In this document: positions 31,601 through 39,143 of the stretch, piece after piece
How positions within the stretch are numbered: position 1 is the first letter of the stretch
Layout: the number at the start of each line of letters is the position of its first letter
NCBI GenBank assembly: GCA_947044365.1
Contig: OX345650.1
Span: forward strand, 3,765,872-3,829,871
Reading direction: 5' to 3'
Length of the DNA stretch: 64,000 nt
Source of the DNA: Petrosia ficiformis
Lineage: Eukaryota; Porifera; Demospongiae; Haplosclerida; Petrosiidae
Notes under the pieces: generated by a model
What the model was told of the DNA's origin: nothing
Database searches by the model: none
What the model saw: the letters and a program-made list of their open reading frames with translations, nothing else
Made by a program: the position numbers and the translations under genes

Positions 31601-33203
31601 GCCAATTGCTGGACATTTTGATATATTTTCATCACTCTTAATTGTCCTGCTTATCATATACTTTGTATCAATTTATCGAACATTCAGTAGATTTATCAGA
31701 CAATGTCCTGTACAACTGACTGGCTGTTTCCACACCACTGGACAAAGCTGAATATTGATCAGCCATGCAATACAGTATATATGTGGTGTGAACTCAAAAT
31801 GGTGGCCAGCCGGAACATTGACTTCAAATGGTCTGAAAATATCCAATAATTTCTTGCTCTGAAAATTAAGCATTTAATCAAAATTATTATCTAATTGACT
31901 GATTCATCTGCAGTCACAACTCATGACCAATATCATACTTGTCCACATGTGATATAGTCTGCATGGTGACTAACATGTGCTTTATGACACTTTATTCAAA
32001 TACCAATTTAATTAATACTTTGGTCAAAATGCTTCACTCCAAAATTGCTGTTTGAAATCGTATTTTTATTTTCTTGACATGTGATCAAAATACTAGCTAC
32101 ATGTAGCATGATGAATTTATGCGCGCTGTATTTCAAAGACTCTCATTTCCCTGAATGTACAAGATATTGATTATACTTGTTCAATATCTCCAACTTTATA
32201 ATTTATTTCTCACCCTGAAGTCAGCCATTCTTCTCTCCCTTGCTTTCTTCACAGCTTCATCTCTTTCTTTAGCTACGCTCTGTTCTTGTAAACGTCTTTT
32301 CTCATCGCCAAAGTCCAATCTGTGAAAAAAACAAATATAACATCCTCACAAGCAGCATCTTCATCAGAAATTTACAAATTGAAGGGTGATTACCACATAG
32401 CCAGTGTAGCCACATCCATCCACTGTATGTACATGTAAAAATGCTTCGTACATATTAATTACGTGATAGTGAATTATTATCATTATCATCATTATTATTG
32501 TTGCTCAAGTAATGTTTTGTTCATCCATTAATTATCAGTAAGGATGTTAGTGAAGGGTGCAACCCCTGTTATAGAACCCTAATGAGAACTCTGGTCGCAA
32601 GTAATAAAAAATTTTAGAAGGAACTTCTCATGAATTAATTTAAATAGAAACATCTTCGCCAATAATAACACCATGCGAGATTCAAGCCTGAAGACAGGTC
32701 ATCTTTCAAGATTAAAAGATTCATCTGTTTGTCTTATGTGACGACTAAAAACAAGCATTTCAATAAACAAAATCTATATCATTACTTTATCCAATATTAT
32801 TCATGTATAATATACCTGCTTTTAACTTGTTGACTTGAACTTGATGAAAAGTTTGCACCTGACGATACAGGACGACTAAAGTCACTAACAATAGGGTCAT
32901 TTTCAGTTTCTTTTTTCCTGTTACTACTGCTACCTAGTCTCAAAGTAGGCGGGGCTGGAGGGGTGTGGCTTGTTGTTGTAGTTCCAGTACCAGTCTGTTG
33001 CTGTTGCAAGAGCCTGAAAACCAATAAGAATAGTTTTTCTTACTGAACTACATAATTCTAATATTCACATACCATTCTGTTACAGACTGTATGGTGATTG
33101 GAGTACCAGATGCGGTCAGTGACATCTGGCAAGCAAGAATATGCTCCCTCTCGAATCCCATGTCCATCAGTTGGGCTAGAAATTCGTCAGATACAGACTC
33201 CAT
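19694..33203 (-). CDS. UBA/UBX-domain protein, ten exons, probable p97/VCP cofactor
   Basis: Exons on the minus strand: 33203-33073, 33013-32816, 32319-32214, 31171-30998, 30372-30259, 21822-21696, 21156-20870, 20585-20477, 20365-20306, 19896-19694. All introns are GT-AG and phases match. The lengths sum to 1,509 bases, 502 codons plus stop. Residues about 5-45 are UBA-like (LMDMGFEREHILACQ), followed by a Ser/Pro/Thr linker and a charged helical stretch (RRLQEQSVAKERDEA). Residues about 203-283 form a UBX domain: VQIRLSDGSVLRHSF, then PFPHKEFTPEE and LGLCPSASLVISKQ. UBA-helix-UBX order is that of UBXN1/SAKS1-type cofactors linking ubiquitinated clients to p97. Beyond it lie an acidic and Pro-rich segment (284-379), a FGGGGHRLGG motif and a helical C-terminal domain (436-502) I cannot name. 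The exon 5 donor was chosen at TTA|GTACAA to keep phase. Intron 5 is 8.4 kb and holds POT-7, POT-8 and a mobile element; the others are 59-1,042 bases. Confidence 0.85.
21277..21447. mobile_element. Tigger/pogo-like MITE in UBX intron 6
   Basis: About 171 bp bounded by TA on both sides (21,275-21,276 and 21,448-21,449). The left end reads GAGTAGAATCTCTCTATTCTGG; the right end in reverse complement is CAGTGGAACTTCTCTATTCC, a match to the CAGTnGAAnCTCTCTAT ends of Tc1-mariner/pogo-type elements. It also occurs in the duplicate at about 40,711-40,880. Non-coding. Confidence 0.65.
21900..22190 (+). other. Arg/Gln-rich low-complexity stretch, possibly decayed coding sequence
   Basis: Purine-rich sequence (CAAGATGGAAACAGCAAGAG, then runs of GAGAGAGA) whose plus-strand frames give Arg/Glu/Gln-rich peptides such as QQAERQRRHRANKMETAR. 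It is repeated in block B (41,290-41,620), where frames differ because of indels. It recalls the charged repeat segments of some transposon proteins, but I cannot identify it. Not called as a gene. Confidence 0.3.
22440..23030. repeat. 29-bp minisatellite array 3' of POT-7, split by a SINE
   Basis: Tandem copies of a 29-bp unit with core AAACCAGGTGATATACTG followed by TACATGTATAT, more degenerate at 22,440-22,690, interrupted by the SINE and resuming at 22,893-23,030. It ends about 200 bases 3' of the POT-7 stop codon. Confidence 0.9.
22719..22874 (+). repeat. tRNA-derived SINE with (CTTT)n tail, copy 1
   Basis: The tRNA-like head at 22,743-22,816 folds as a cloverleaf: acceptor GCCTTGG with CTGAGGC, D-arm GCTC/GAGC, anticodon stem TCTGT/GCAGA, T-arm TGGG/CCCA. 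Box A (TAGCTCAGTTGG, 22,750) and box B (GGTTCGAATCC, 22,795) match consensus. The loop lacks U33 (CCAGAGT), so a working tRNA is unlikely. After it comes an A/T-rich tail with GCCTCAGGTG, the exact inverse of the tRNA 3' end (CACCTGAGGC), then a CTTT microsatellite. The same composite occurs at 59.8 kb, which shows this is a SINE rather than a solitary tRNA gene. Confidence 0.75.
23232..24989 (-). CDS. POT-7: POT/PTR (SLC15-like) transporter, nested in UBX intron 5
   Basis: Complete intronless 585-residue paralog, the longest here. Cys cluster CCIRCCRSCCVGCVC, TM1 HSFGYY, LSRYKLM, EANAIQFGTDQLQFASN, NRYGGPFTTEEVENVK (Asn for the usual Asp), and HSMQGLLIGLWYSY (His for Arg). The first luminal loop is LLKSGQCLVTFKC; the TM7-TM8 loop is YYNYYYFSDEQQ. 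The segment after the signature (FLSLIIINSFIPVTC) is unlike any sibling. The late loop has NLSS, NISL and NESA. The tail ends in FDYDNEYNYLKDF, as in POT-12 and POT-13. It lies on the same strand as the host UBX gene, inside its large intron. Positional partner of POT-12 (block B) and, by 5' flank, of POT-14. Confidence 0.9.
   Translation of the reverse strand: MEGEQNQSILNSRESRDCCIRCCRSCCVGCVCSKGILLLLTWSVLIHSFGYYLYFQFFSFFPPFLNLFIAVSVVQAVVYLLYPVAGLMGEVCLSRYKLMIAGTILALIGIVISVPTAIFGLLKSGQCLVTFKCSIDYPLLGAACIGLVIYQFGLGLFEANAIQFGTDQLQFASNDKLSVFVNWYFLSLIIINSFIPVTCAIGIGISYPSVDEKVISIAAAIFGIFSFISISIILFCCCSCHSHFTTEPVGQFNPVKHIFKVLKYARHHSQPVFRSAFTYGEVPSRLDLAKNRYGGPFTTEEVENVKTFGRILLVLISLFGFLLIPNTLSSFTAYYNYYYFSDEQQSASEYFILYYVNIQYILPVLLIPVHMLIIRPCFNRYTYRISILNKMGAGLILVVMSLGLMIGVDVSLYKFIESVNLSSHENISLDSTPFNESASPPDYILPVVIVSQFLNGLSLILVFLSALEFILAQGPHSMQGLLIGLWYSYQSVYVLFQIPFRIRNFFECFDYRLTVLKTCLAVLSLIIFIIISCWYKYRQREESSEINRQAVIEEYTERQLIRNRESFDYDNEYNYLKDFSYHTVQ
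24990..26040. other. Intergenic, copy of 48,863-50,050; no gene
   Basis: POT 5'-flank block (ACTATACTAAATTATTACTA, then tracts of TTTAATAATAGTATCAATAG), then about 500 bases nearly identical to 49,380-49,800 (GTTATGGCTCTGCGAAAATC onward) and about 240 bases matching 49,930-50,150. No coding sequence. An internal deletion of roughly 130 bases relative to the partner lies near 25,920. Confidence 0.75.
26041..27129 (-). CDS. POT-8: 3'-truncated POT paralog fused to satellite DNA
   Basis: An open frame of 362 codons. Residues 1 to about 325 are a normal POT N-terminal half: MEGDENQSLLNRRES with dileucine motif, Cys cluster, HSFGYY, LSRYKLM, EANAIQFGTDQLQFASN, NRYGGLFTTEEVEDVK and the start of TM7. 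After VVFAAYD the frame enters the 29-bp minisatellite and continues for about 35 residues of satellite-encoded sequence (IYHLVYIHVQYK) to a stop at 26,041. The intact partner POT-15 shows that about 1.05 kb encoding TM7 to the C-terminus was removed, with the junction near 26,160. Six-helix product at best; probably a pseudogene, though a half-transporter with a new tail cannot be excluded. Confidence 0.75.
   Translation of the reverse strand: MEGDENQSLLNRRESRGCCIRCCRSCCVGCVCSKGILLLLTWSVLIHSFGYYLYSQFSSPSFLNLFIAVSVVQAVVYLLYPIAGLMGEVCLSRYKLMIAGTIVGLIGIFIALPNLAMVLINKLKEEYFEETNECLDYPFLVPACVGLVIYQFGLGLFEANAIQFGTDQLQFASNEKLSVFVNWYVWSLHTTNIIYPFILFSGISVAILGVFSFISISIMLFCCCDCHSHFTTEPVGRINPVKHMFKVLNYARHHSQPVFRSAFTYGEVPSRLDLAKNRYGGLFTTEEVEDVKTFGRILFVLISLFGFLLSPNTLTSSVVFAAYDIYHLVYIHVQYKILFICMCKSVYDKILKHEPKSQFYCR
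27420..27585. mobile_element. hAT-like MITE
   Basis: A 166-bp non-coding unit with terminal inverted repeats CAGTGCTTCCCCC at the left and CAGTGTTTCCCCC (reverse complement) at the right, the CAGTG-type ends of hAT elements. A second copy lies at 62,944-63,110 within the duplicated block; there the flanks CCTAAA on both sides suggest a target-site duplication. Confidence 0.65.
28260..28378. repeat. Short copy of the 57-bp tandem repeat
   Basis: Two units containing TTACTACATGTATGACTATG, spaced 49 bases, where the paralogous position at 63.4-63.6 kb has four units spaced exactly 57 bases. Confidence 0.8.
28380..28669. mobile_element. Foldback MITE with ~80-bp inverted arms, copy 1
   Basis: The left arm (28,380-28,460; TGTTAGAAAA, GAACATGTAGGGATATC, CAAACAAGCTCAGGAT) and right arm (28,589-28,669) are near-perfect inverted repeats around an AT-rich centre rich in TACATGTAC. 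No coding sequence. Copy 2 is at 63,599-63,889, and degenerate relatives occur at about 14,330-14,400 and 57,003-57,060. Confidence 0.8.
28801..28844 (-). ncRNA. Hammerhead-ribozyme-like motif, left terminal repeat
   Basis: On the minus strand: stem I 5' strand TACCA, core CTGATGA, stem II GATG/CATC, core GAAA, a two-base-pair stem III without loop (ACGT) and stem I 3' strand TGGTA, perfectly complementary to TACCA. This is the minimal type I layout reported for Penelope-like elements, where the self-complementary stem III is thought to act in dimers. The predicted cleavage base is U after GTU, an allowed but uncommon choice. Activity is not shown. Confidence 0.65.
29176..29604 (+). pseudogene. 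GIY-YIG endonuclease domain of a Penelope-like element
   Basis: An open frame of 142 residues. GIVYRIPCADCERSYVGQTG carries the GIY-YIG core (IVY then YVG) with the CxxC typical of this lineage, then RILEQRIKEHRKAV (catalytic Arg region), SALAEHVLTEDHRIDW and a CLVESWYIN segment with the conserved Glu. It would nick DNA to prime reverse transcription in an intact element. The Met start is only the first after a frameshift; the true protein would begin in the missing reverse transcriptase. A second, more decayed copy is at 58.1-58.9 kb. Confidence 0.75.
29753..29796 (+). ncRNA. Hammerhead-ribozyme-like motif, right terminal repeat
   Basis: Same motif in the other terminal repeat, in the sense of the endonuclease: stem I TACTA with TGGTA (one G-U pair), CTGATGA at 29,758, stem II GATG/CATC, GAAA at 29,784-29,787, stem III ACGT, predicted cleavage after 29,791. 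Confidence 0.65.
30570..30962. repeat. 65-66-bp tandem repeat, six copies, UBX intron 4
   Basis: Six copies with GGTCCCTT cores at 30,592, 30,664, 30,730, 30,795, 30,860 and 30,926. Each has CATACATGTACCAACCAACA and CAGTTATATACAGTGTAGAT. The array ends 36 bases from the donor of exon 4 (30,998). Copy-number variation here would change intron length only. Confidence 0.9.
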
Positions 33204-33776
33204 AACACTACAAAAGCTTCTTCTCTAATGCAAAATGATTTGGCAAAAGTTTTCGGTCATGCGCATAAAGTTTCCCGCGAAAACACTTGAATTTTGAATT
33301 ACTTATAATTATCATAAAATTTAATCAAAACATGACTTCGGTATGTAAACAACTGGTGTGAGTTACACTCTGTATCTCAAAGACATGCAATATACTGACA
33401 TTTGCGTTAATTAAATAAAGTCACATTATAGTGCTTTTTTCAAGTCAGGGGGGAAATTCCCCCAAATTTTTTTTTTCCAGTGAATCATTAATTTTATTAA
33501 TCTCAGTTTACCGCAACATATATATAACCCCTATAAAGGTATTTGCAATTCTCTGCCCCAATAATATGATCCTAGACAAAATACTACAAGATTCACAAGA
33601 TTAGACAAACATAACAAAATCAGTACAGCTTCTTTAGAAACATAATAATATCATAGACCTAGCCTACACAGGGGGATCAGGGGCACCCCATGAGCCCACC
33701 CATTCCTGTCATCCTTCATACACTTAATTATCAATTATATTTAGTTATCGCATGGTATTAGTAATTACTCAAACTA
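33204..33776. promoter_or_regulatory. UBX 5' region / POT-9 3' region
   Basis: The interval between the UBX start codon and the POT-9 stop. It must hold the UBX promoter and 5' UTR and the POT-9 3' UTR. No TATA box stands out. A GGGGGGAAATTCCCCC near-palindrome is at about 33,449. No gene in this stretch. Confidence 0.4.
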
Positions 33777-35393
33777 TCATATTGTATTACTACTGTAATC
33801 AAATTGTCTCGCCATTATTAGTTGTCTCTCTGTGTACTCCTCAATGACGGCCTGTTGATTAATTTCTGATGATTCCTCTCTCTGACGATACTTGTACTTA
33901 TAAGACACAATAATGAATAAAATTAACAATAGGAAAACTAAACAAGTCTTCAATACGGTTAGCCAGTAATGTTTGTGCGAATTTGGTAGTAGAGAAGGAA
34001 TCTGAAGCAGTACGTAAACTGACTGGTAAGCATACCATAATCCAATCAGTAGACCTTGCATACTACGTGGACCCTGAGCTAAGATGAATTCAAGAGCAGA
34101 GAGGAATACCAATATGAGCGACAATCCATTAAGAAACTGTGATAAGATTATAAATGAATGAATATAATTGGGAGGACTTCCAATTTCATTGGAACTAGAG
34201 TTTACTCTTTCAATGAAGTTATAGAGTGATACATCAACAACTGTCATTGAAACTGATGAAATCCCAACTAGTATGAGACCTGCTCCCATTTTTTTGAGAA
34301 TAGTGATCCTGTATGTGTATCGATTAAAACATGGTCTTATAATCAACATGTGTACTGGAATCAGTAGAGCAGGTAAGATGTATTGCATGTTTGGTAATTG
34401 GCCAATGCATTTATTATCACAGTCATAGTAGAACACTTTCAAAGATGACAAAGTACTTGGTAACAAATGGAATCCAAACAGAGATATCAGTACTAACAAG
34501 ATTCTACCAAATGTCTTAACATCCTCCACTTCTTCAGTAGTAAATGGTCCCCCATACCTGTTCTTAGCTAGATCCAGTCTGGAAGGAACTTCTCCATATG
34601 TGAAGGCACTGCGAAACACAGGCTGACTATGATGTCTTATATAGTTGAGCACTTTGAATATGTGCTTAACAGGATTGATACGACCTACTGGTTCTGTAGT
34701 GAAGTGACTATGACAACCACAACAACAGGAGAGCATTAAAAGCATTGAAAAAAATGAACAACTGCCCAAAATAGCAACACCTATTGCACTTAAATACCTG
34801 TAAAACAAATCAGTAATCGGAAGCAAAATATTGAGGAAGTGAAGAGACCAAAAGTACCAGTTAATAAACACACTCAGCTTGTCATTAGAAGCAAATTGTA
34901 ACTGATCTGTTCCAAACTGTATAGCATTTGATTCAAACAGTCCTAACCCAACATAGTTTAATACCAGACCAAAACAAACAGGAACAAGCAGTGAATAAGT
35001 TATGCATTCTTTATCTTCACAATTCTCTGCTTTGAAAAGTTCCACTGTTACAGTAGGTACAGCAATAACTATACCAATCAACACAAGAAAAGTACCACCA
35101 ATCATAAGTTTATATCGAGAAATACATACTTCAGCTAATAGGCCAGAAACGGGATACAAAAGGAAAACAACTGCTTTAACTACTAACACACCAATGAAAT
35201 AATATGTGAACCCTAAAATAAAAGCCTGAAAATAGAAATAATACTCAAAGCTATGAATTAACACACTCCATGTTAAGAGAAGTAATATTCCTTTTGAACA
35301 GACACATCCTACACAACAAGATCTACAACACCTGATACAACAATCTCTTGACTCTCTCCTGTTAAATGAAGTCACGTTCTCTCCAGTCTCCAT
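33777..35393 (-). CDS. POT-9: POT/PTR (SLC15-like) transporter
   Basis: Complete intronless 538-residue paralog with its own flavour. It starts METGENVTSFNRRES, lacking the dileucine, then has the standard Cys cluster. TM1 is VLIHSFEYYFYF (Gly to Glu within FGYY, unique here). Later motifs: ISRYKLM, ESNAIQFGTDQLQFASN, NYIRHHSQP, NRYGGPFTTEEVEDVK, PRSMQGLLIGLWYAY. The TM7-TM8 loop is unrelated to the siblings and rich in charged residues and Cys (YYDCDNKCIGQL). The late loop is short (NSSSNEIGSPP). There is no 29-bp minisatellite 3' of it, and its 5' flank resembles that of POT-2, so POT-2, 9 and perhaps 10 form a third subgroup. Confidence 0.88.
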   Translation of the reverse strand: METGENVTSFNRRESRDCCIRCCRSCCVGCVCSKGILLLLTWSVLIHSFEYYFYFQAFILGFTYYFIGVLVVKAVVFLLYPVSGLLAEVCISRYKLMIGGTFLVLIGIVIAVPTVTVELFKAENCEDKECITYSLLVPVCFGLVLNYVGLGLFESNAIQFGTDQLQFASNDKLSVFINWYFWSLHFLNILLPITDLFYRYLSAIGVAILGSCSFFSMLLMLSCCCGCHSHFTTEPVGRINPVKHIFKVLNYIRHHSQPVFRSAFTYGEVPSRLDLAKNRYGGPFTTEEVEDVKTFGRILLVLISLFGFHLLPSTLSSLKVFYYDCDNKCIGQLPNMQYILPALLIPVHMLIIRPCFNRYTYRITILKKMGAGLILVGISSVSMTVVDVSLYNFIERVNSSSNEIGSPPNYIHSFIILSQFLNGLSLILVFLSALEFILAQGPRSMQGLLIGLWYAYQSVYVLLQIPSLLPNSHKHYWLTVLKTCLVFLLLILFIIVSYKYKYRQREESSEINQQAVIEEYTERQLIMARQFDYSSNTI

Positions 35394-35879
35394 CTGAACA
35401 AACCAATATGAAACTGAATAGCAATATCCTTTCTATATGGATGTATATACAACTATATAAGAATATACTGTAACAGTACTGTTTTGTTATTAGTCACGAG
35501 TCATGACTCATGACATTCATAACACTATTACCCAAGTGGTATACTAAATGTTGTGCTGAAAAAAAAAACAAGTTATATAGTGAGATGAGTTGTTTTCAGA
35601 AAAGATCATCACTGTAATTACCCAAATGGTATATATGCCTACTAAATATTAAAATAGTACATCAGTAAGCCAGGATAAAACTATACTAAGTTTAGCATGT
35701 CATTTAGTTACTTCTAGATCTTTTGTCAGGAAACTATATAACACATGTATAACAAATCATCATGCATATATAAAATTTCAATCACTAGTTATGAATAATT
35801 AATCATGATGTGGAGCCACACACTCTGTACCATACGTAGTGAATTTTCAATAGGGCATGTTAAATTATTATTAAATACA

Positions 35880-36480
35880 GTCTACATTGGTAGCTTGGAA
35901 AGCTCCACTGTTGCAGTAGGAAGAGTAATGAATATACCAATCACAATGAAAGAATGTATAGGCGCAGGAATAAATTTCATATTGGGGGGCCAACCCACTG
36001 ATCATGCATATGTTTATGTTAATAAACTATAGTTTTGATTAATAAAACAAGATCTTTGTCATACAGCAAAAAAATCACATTTTTGCATTTTGGTTGGGGG
36101 GGGCCATGGCCCCCTGGCCCCCCTATTCCTACACCTATGGAATGCATATGGTACCAACAATCATCAGCTTAGCCAACTTCAGCCAAGTATATAAAAACAG
36201 GATACAAAAGGAAAATAACTGCTTGGACACTGACACAGCAATGAAAAGATACACAAAGAGAATTGTCATCAATAAAAATTAATAATACTCAAAGCTATTA
36301 TTAATTTGATAAAAACTAAAAATACAAGTAATACCCAAAGCTATGAATTAACACACTCCATGTTAAGAGAAGTAGTATTCCTTTTGAACAGACACATCCT
36401 ACACAACAAGATCTACAACACCTGATCATAATACAACAATCTCTTGACTCTTCTCTCCTGTTCAGTATAGTTTGGTTCTC
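35880..36480 (-). pseudogene. POT-10: N-terminal POT fragment interrupted by a MITE
   Basis: On the minus strand 36,480-36,316 encodes the N-terminus (NQTILNRREESRDCC, Cys cluster, VLIHSFGYYLYF). Then decayed TM2-TM3 sequence follows at 36,148-36,300 and a TM3-TM4 piece at 35,880-35,950 (antisense of the AVPTATVELFK-type segment). The start codon is lost and a 183-bp element splits the remnant. Nothing beyond TM4 remains. Confidence 0.8.
35957..36139. mobile_element. 183-bp MITE in POT-10, GAATG target duplication
   Basis: Flanked by GAATG at 35,952-35,956 and 36,140-36,144. The ends are imperfect inverted repeats: TATAGGCGCAGGAATA at the left; the right end in reverse complement is CATAGGTGTAGGAATA. 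Internal G/C runs (GGGGGGCC) near both ends also pair. Non-coding. It sits in otherwise alignable POT sequence, so the boundaries are well supported. Confidence 0.8.
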
Positions 36481-36513
36481 TCTAGCACATATACAAGAGT
36501 ATATATCAGACAT

Positions 36514-37384
36514 AATTACATATATTTGGCTTCTATGTTCTATCTGTGTTAGTATATCTCAATATGACAATGTGGTGATATTATGAATATAATTTTATTG
36601 CTACAGAATTCATGACTCTCCCTATTTTTGAGATTACAATCCACAATGCCATGCAAGCTCCCACCTCCCCTCAGATAGTGGTTAATTGGCCCCACATGTG
36701 AAGATAACTATGCACTTCAAGTAATTGTAGTTTTTACATAAAGACATAATACGCAGTTGTACTTCAGATATTTACTGCAAGTTTGACAAAATCATAATCC
36801 AAAGTTGTTTTATTTAGAAAGAAAAATAGAAGCTGTAAACAATGATTCAGCCTTATGGCCTTGGGGTGTAAACATAATTATGTCCAAAATTTATGTACAT
36901 AATAATAATTATTATGTATTATTAATGAATACATGTAGAACAATTTCAGCACCAACTCTCTCTAGTTGCTCAGGCTCTCCCAAATAATGACACAATATCA
37001 ATTATTTCACTCCAATTTAGATACTGACAATAATGACTAATACATGATCAATAACATCAATGAATACTTAATCACTGAGCAAAAACACTGAATGAAGAAA
37101 TTGTTAGGAAATGTATTGATTTTATTCCTGAGACTTTCAACAGATACATTGGTGTCCATATGCATGGTGGCATATATATTTTACTAAGTAAAGCTTTATA
37201 TTAGGTGCACTCATTTTAATTTGATTTGGTACCATGAAAATAAGAAATTCTTTTTAATTATGGATACACACATTTGACATTCACAAGTAAATACTCTCAA
37301 ATTATGTGCCCAAATAATGATTATAAAGGTGAAATTGAAAATGAAAAAGCCAAGCATAAGTGTTTTATATCTAACTATCTATAT
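36514..37384. other. Intergenic, no gene seen
   Basis: AT-rich sequence without recognisable coding or repeat structure beyond short runs such as ATAATAATAATTATTATG at about 36,900. Confidence 0.55.
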
Positions 37385-37399
37385 ACAAACATTCGTTGT

Positions 37400-37757
37400 T
37401 CAATTAATTGTATGGCATGAATAATCACTCAAATAATTATATTCATTATCATAATCATGTGCTCCTCTAGCTGTTATTAGTTGTCTCTCTGTGTACTCCT
37501 CAATGATAGCCTGTCGATTGATTTCAGATGATTCCTCTCTCTGACGATACTTACAACGAGATATAATGATAAATACAATCAAGGAGAAAACAGCTAAACA
37601 GGTCTTCAGTACAGGTATAATTAGCTGGTAATCAAAGTGTTGATATGACTGTAGAACTACAGCAGGAATCTGTAGCAGTATATAGACTGACTAATGAGCA
37701 TAGTGATACCACAGTCCAATGAGTAGACCTTGCACACTACGTGGACCCTGAGCTAAA
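37400..37757 (-). pseudogene. POT-11: C-terminal POT fragment at a duplication breakpoint
   Basis: Encodes only the last part of a POT protein: antisense PRSMQG-type sequence at about 37,735 (GTGGACCCTGAGC), a TM12 region with small insertions, and an intact tail (KYRQREESSEINRQ, EEYTERQLITARG). Upstream on the minus strand it stops at 37,757, three bases from the start of segmental duplication block B at 37,761, which therefore cut this gene. Confidence 0.8.
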
Positions 37758-39143
37758 AATATGGAATATGACATCAGAGAGTTGATAACATCCATTAAGA
37801 TTAAGATGAACTAAATTAGACAAGTCAATATTAGAAAACAAAATATTGAATGACAAGTACATATGCTATAATTCAAAAGTATAAATGTTATAGATATATA
37901 TTATCATCAAACAGGACTATAACATTTATCATTAAAGGAGTCTTAACAATCAATGGCGGATCCAGGGAGGTTCTAGGGGTTCCAGAACCTCCCATAACTA
38001 AAAGGTAAATTATTATTTTCACTACAGTAAGCATATAAACAGTTTACCACTGGCTTTAAGAAGATTTGCATACTCATCACAATAAACATGCCTACATAGG
38101 TGTGCCTTGTGGTGGTCAACACATGTTCAGTAATTAGTAGAGTTGCACCTATACTAGTATAGGGATCTGAATAGGTGCCTATATTAAAGATATAGGCAGA
38201 GTATTGGTATAGGCAACTACATTGCCTATACAATGCCTATACAACTTACACAATATTTTTCAGGCTTTGCAGATTACATTATTGTCAAACTGCACAAGTA
38301 TAATCTGAAGATGTGTGCAACCAAGGCTGAATATGCCTGTAACTACATGTACATGTACTTTGGGCTGAATGTATAGCACACGAACAATAGAATAATTAAC
38401 AATGTACCATGTGTGAACAGTTGTAAACTAGATAAATACAATTAACACAGATAATATTGGATTGAATCTGCATCAGGGTTTTTGATAAGCTCATATTGCA
38501 CACCATTGGCCCAAAGAGCTTATTATTTGGCACTGCACAGTTCTCTTTAGTGAATTATGAATATATTATCAATAACAGCATTAACTATTGTTGAGCCAAT
38601 TTGGCCCATGCTTCAAAAAGTCATTTTAGGGGTCAAAAATCAACTTTTCTTGGGGGGGCGAGGCATGCTCCTACACCCACATAGATGAAATATGATAATG
38701 TATTATTGTTAGGAACACTGTTACACTTCATTGCTAACAATAACATTATAGACTGCACCCACAATCTATTACTGAAATATAAATTACTGAAAAACAACAA
38801 GTGTATTTTAGTTAACTATAACTGTAACCCCTTTTAGTAAGGCATTATGAATTTTAGTTAACTTAAACGAAAACTAAATTACAGTTCTACAGCAATAACT
38901 ACAACTAACTAAAATGATAATTAGTCGATAATGGGTAATTTTAGTTAGTTATCTAAAACTAAAACCCTTTTAGTTAAGCCTAAAATTGTTTTACTTAATT
39001 AACTATAACTAAAACTGTGAGAAAACCATCATTCTATAACTATAACTAAAAGTGGTCATTATTGTTGTACTAAAACAATATTAGTGTATTTTAAGAGCAC
39101 TATATGTGACGCAGGGCGAGAAAATGACATTGGTGTGTTGAAT

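Noticed and set aside
31394..31873. Frames of 60-90 codons in UBX intron 3
   Set aside because: No homology, no splice or start support, and overlapping frames on both strands.
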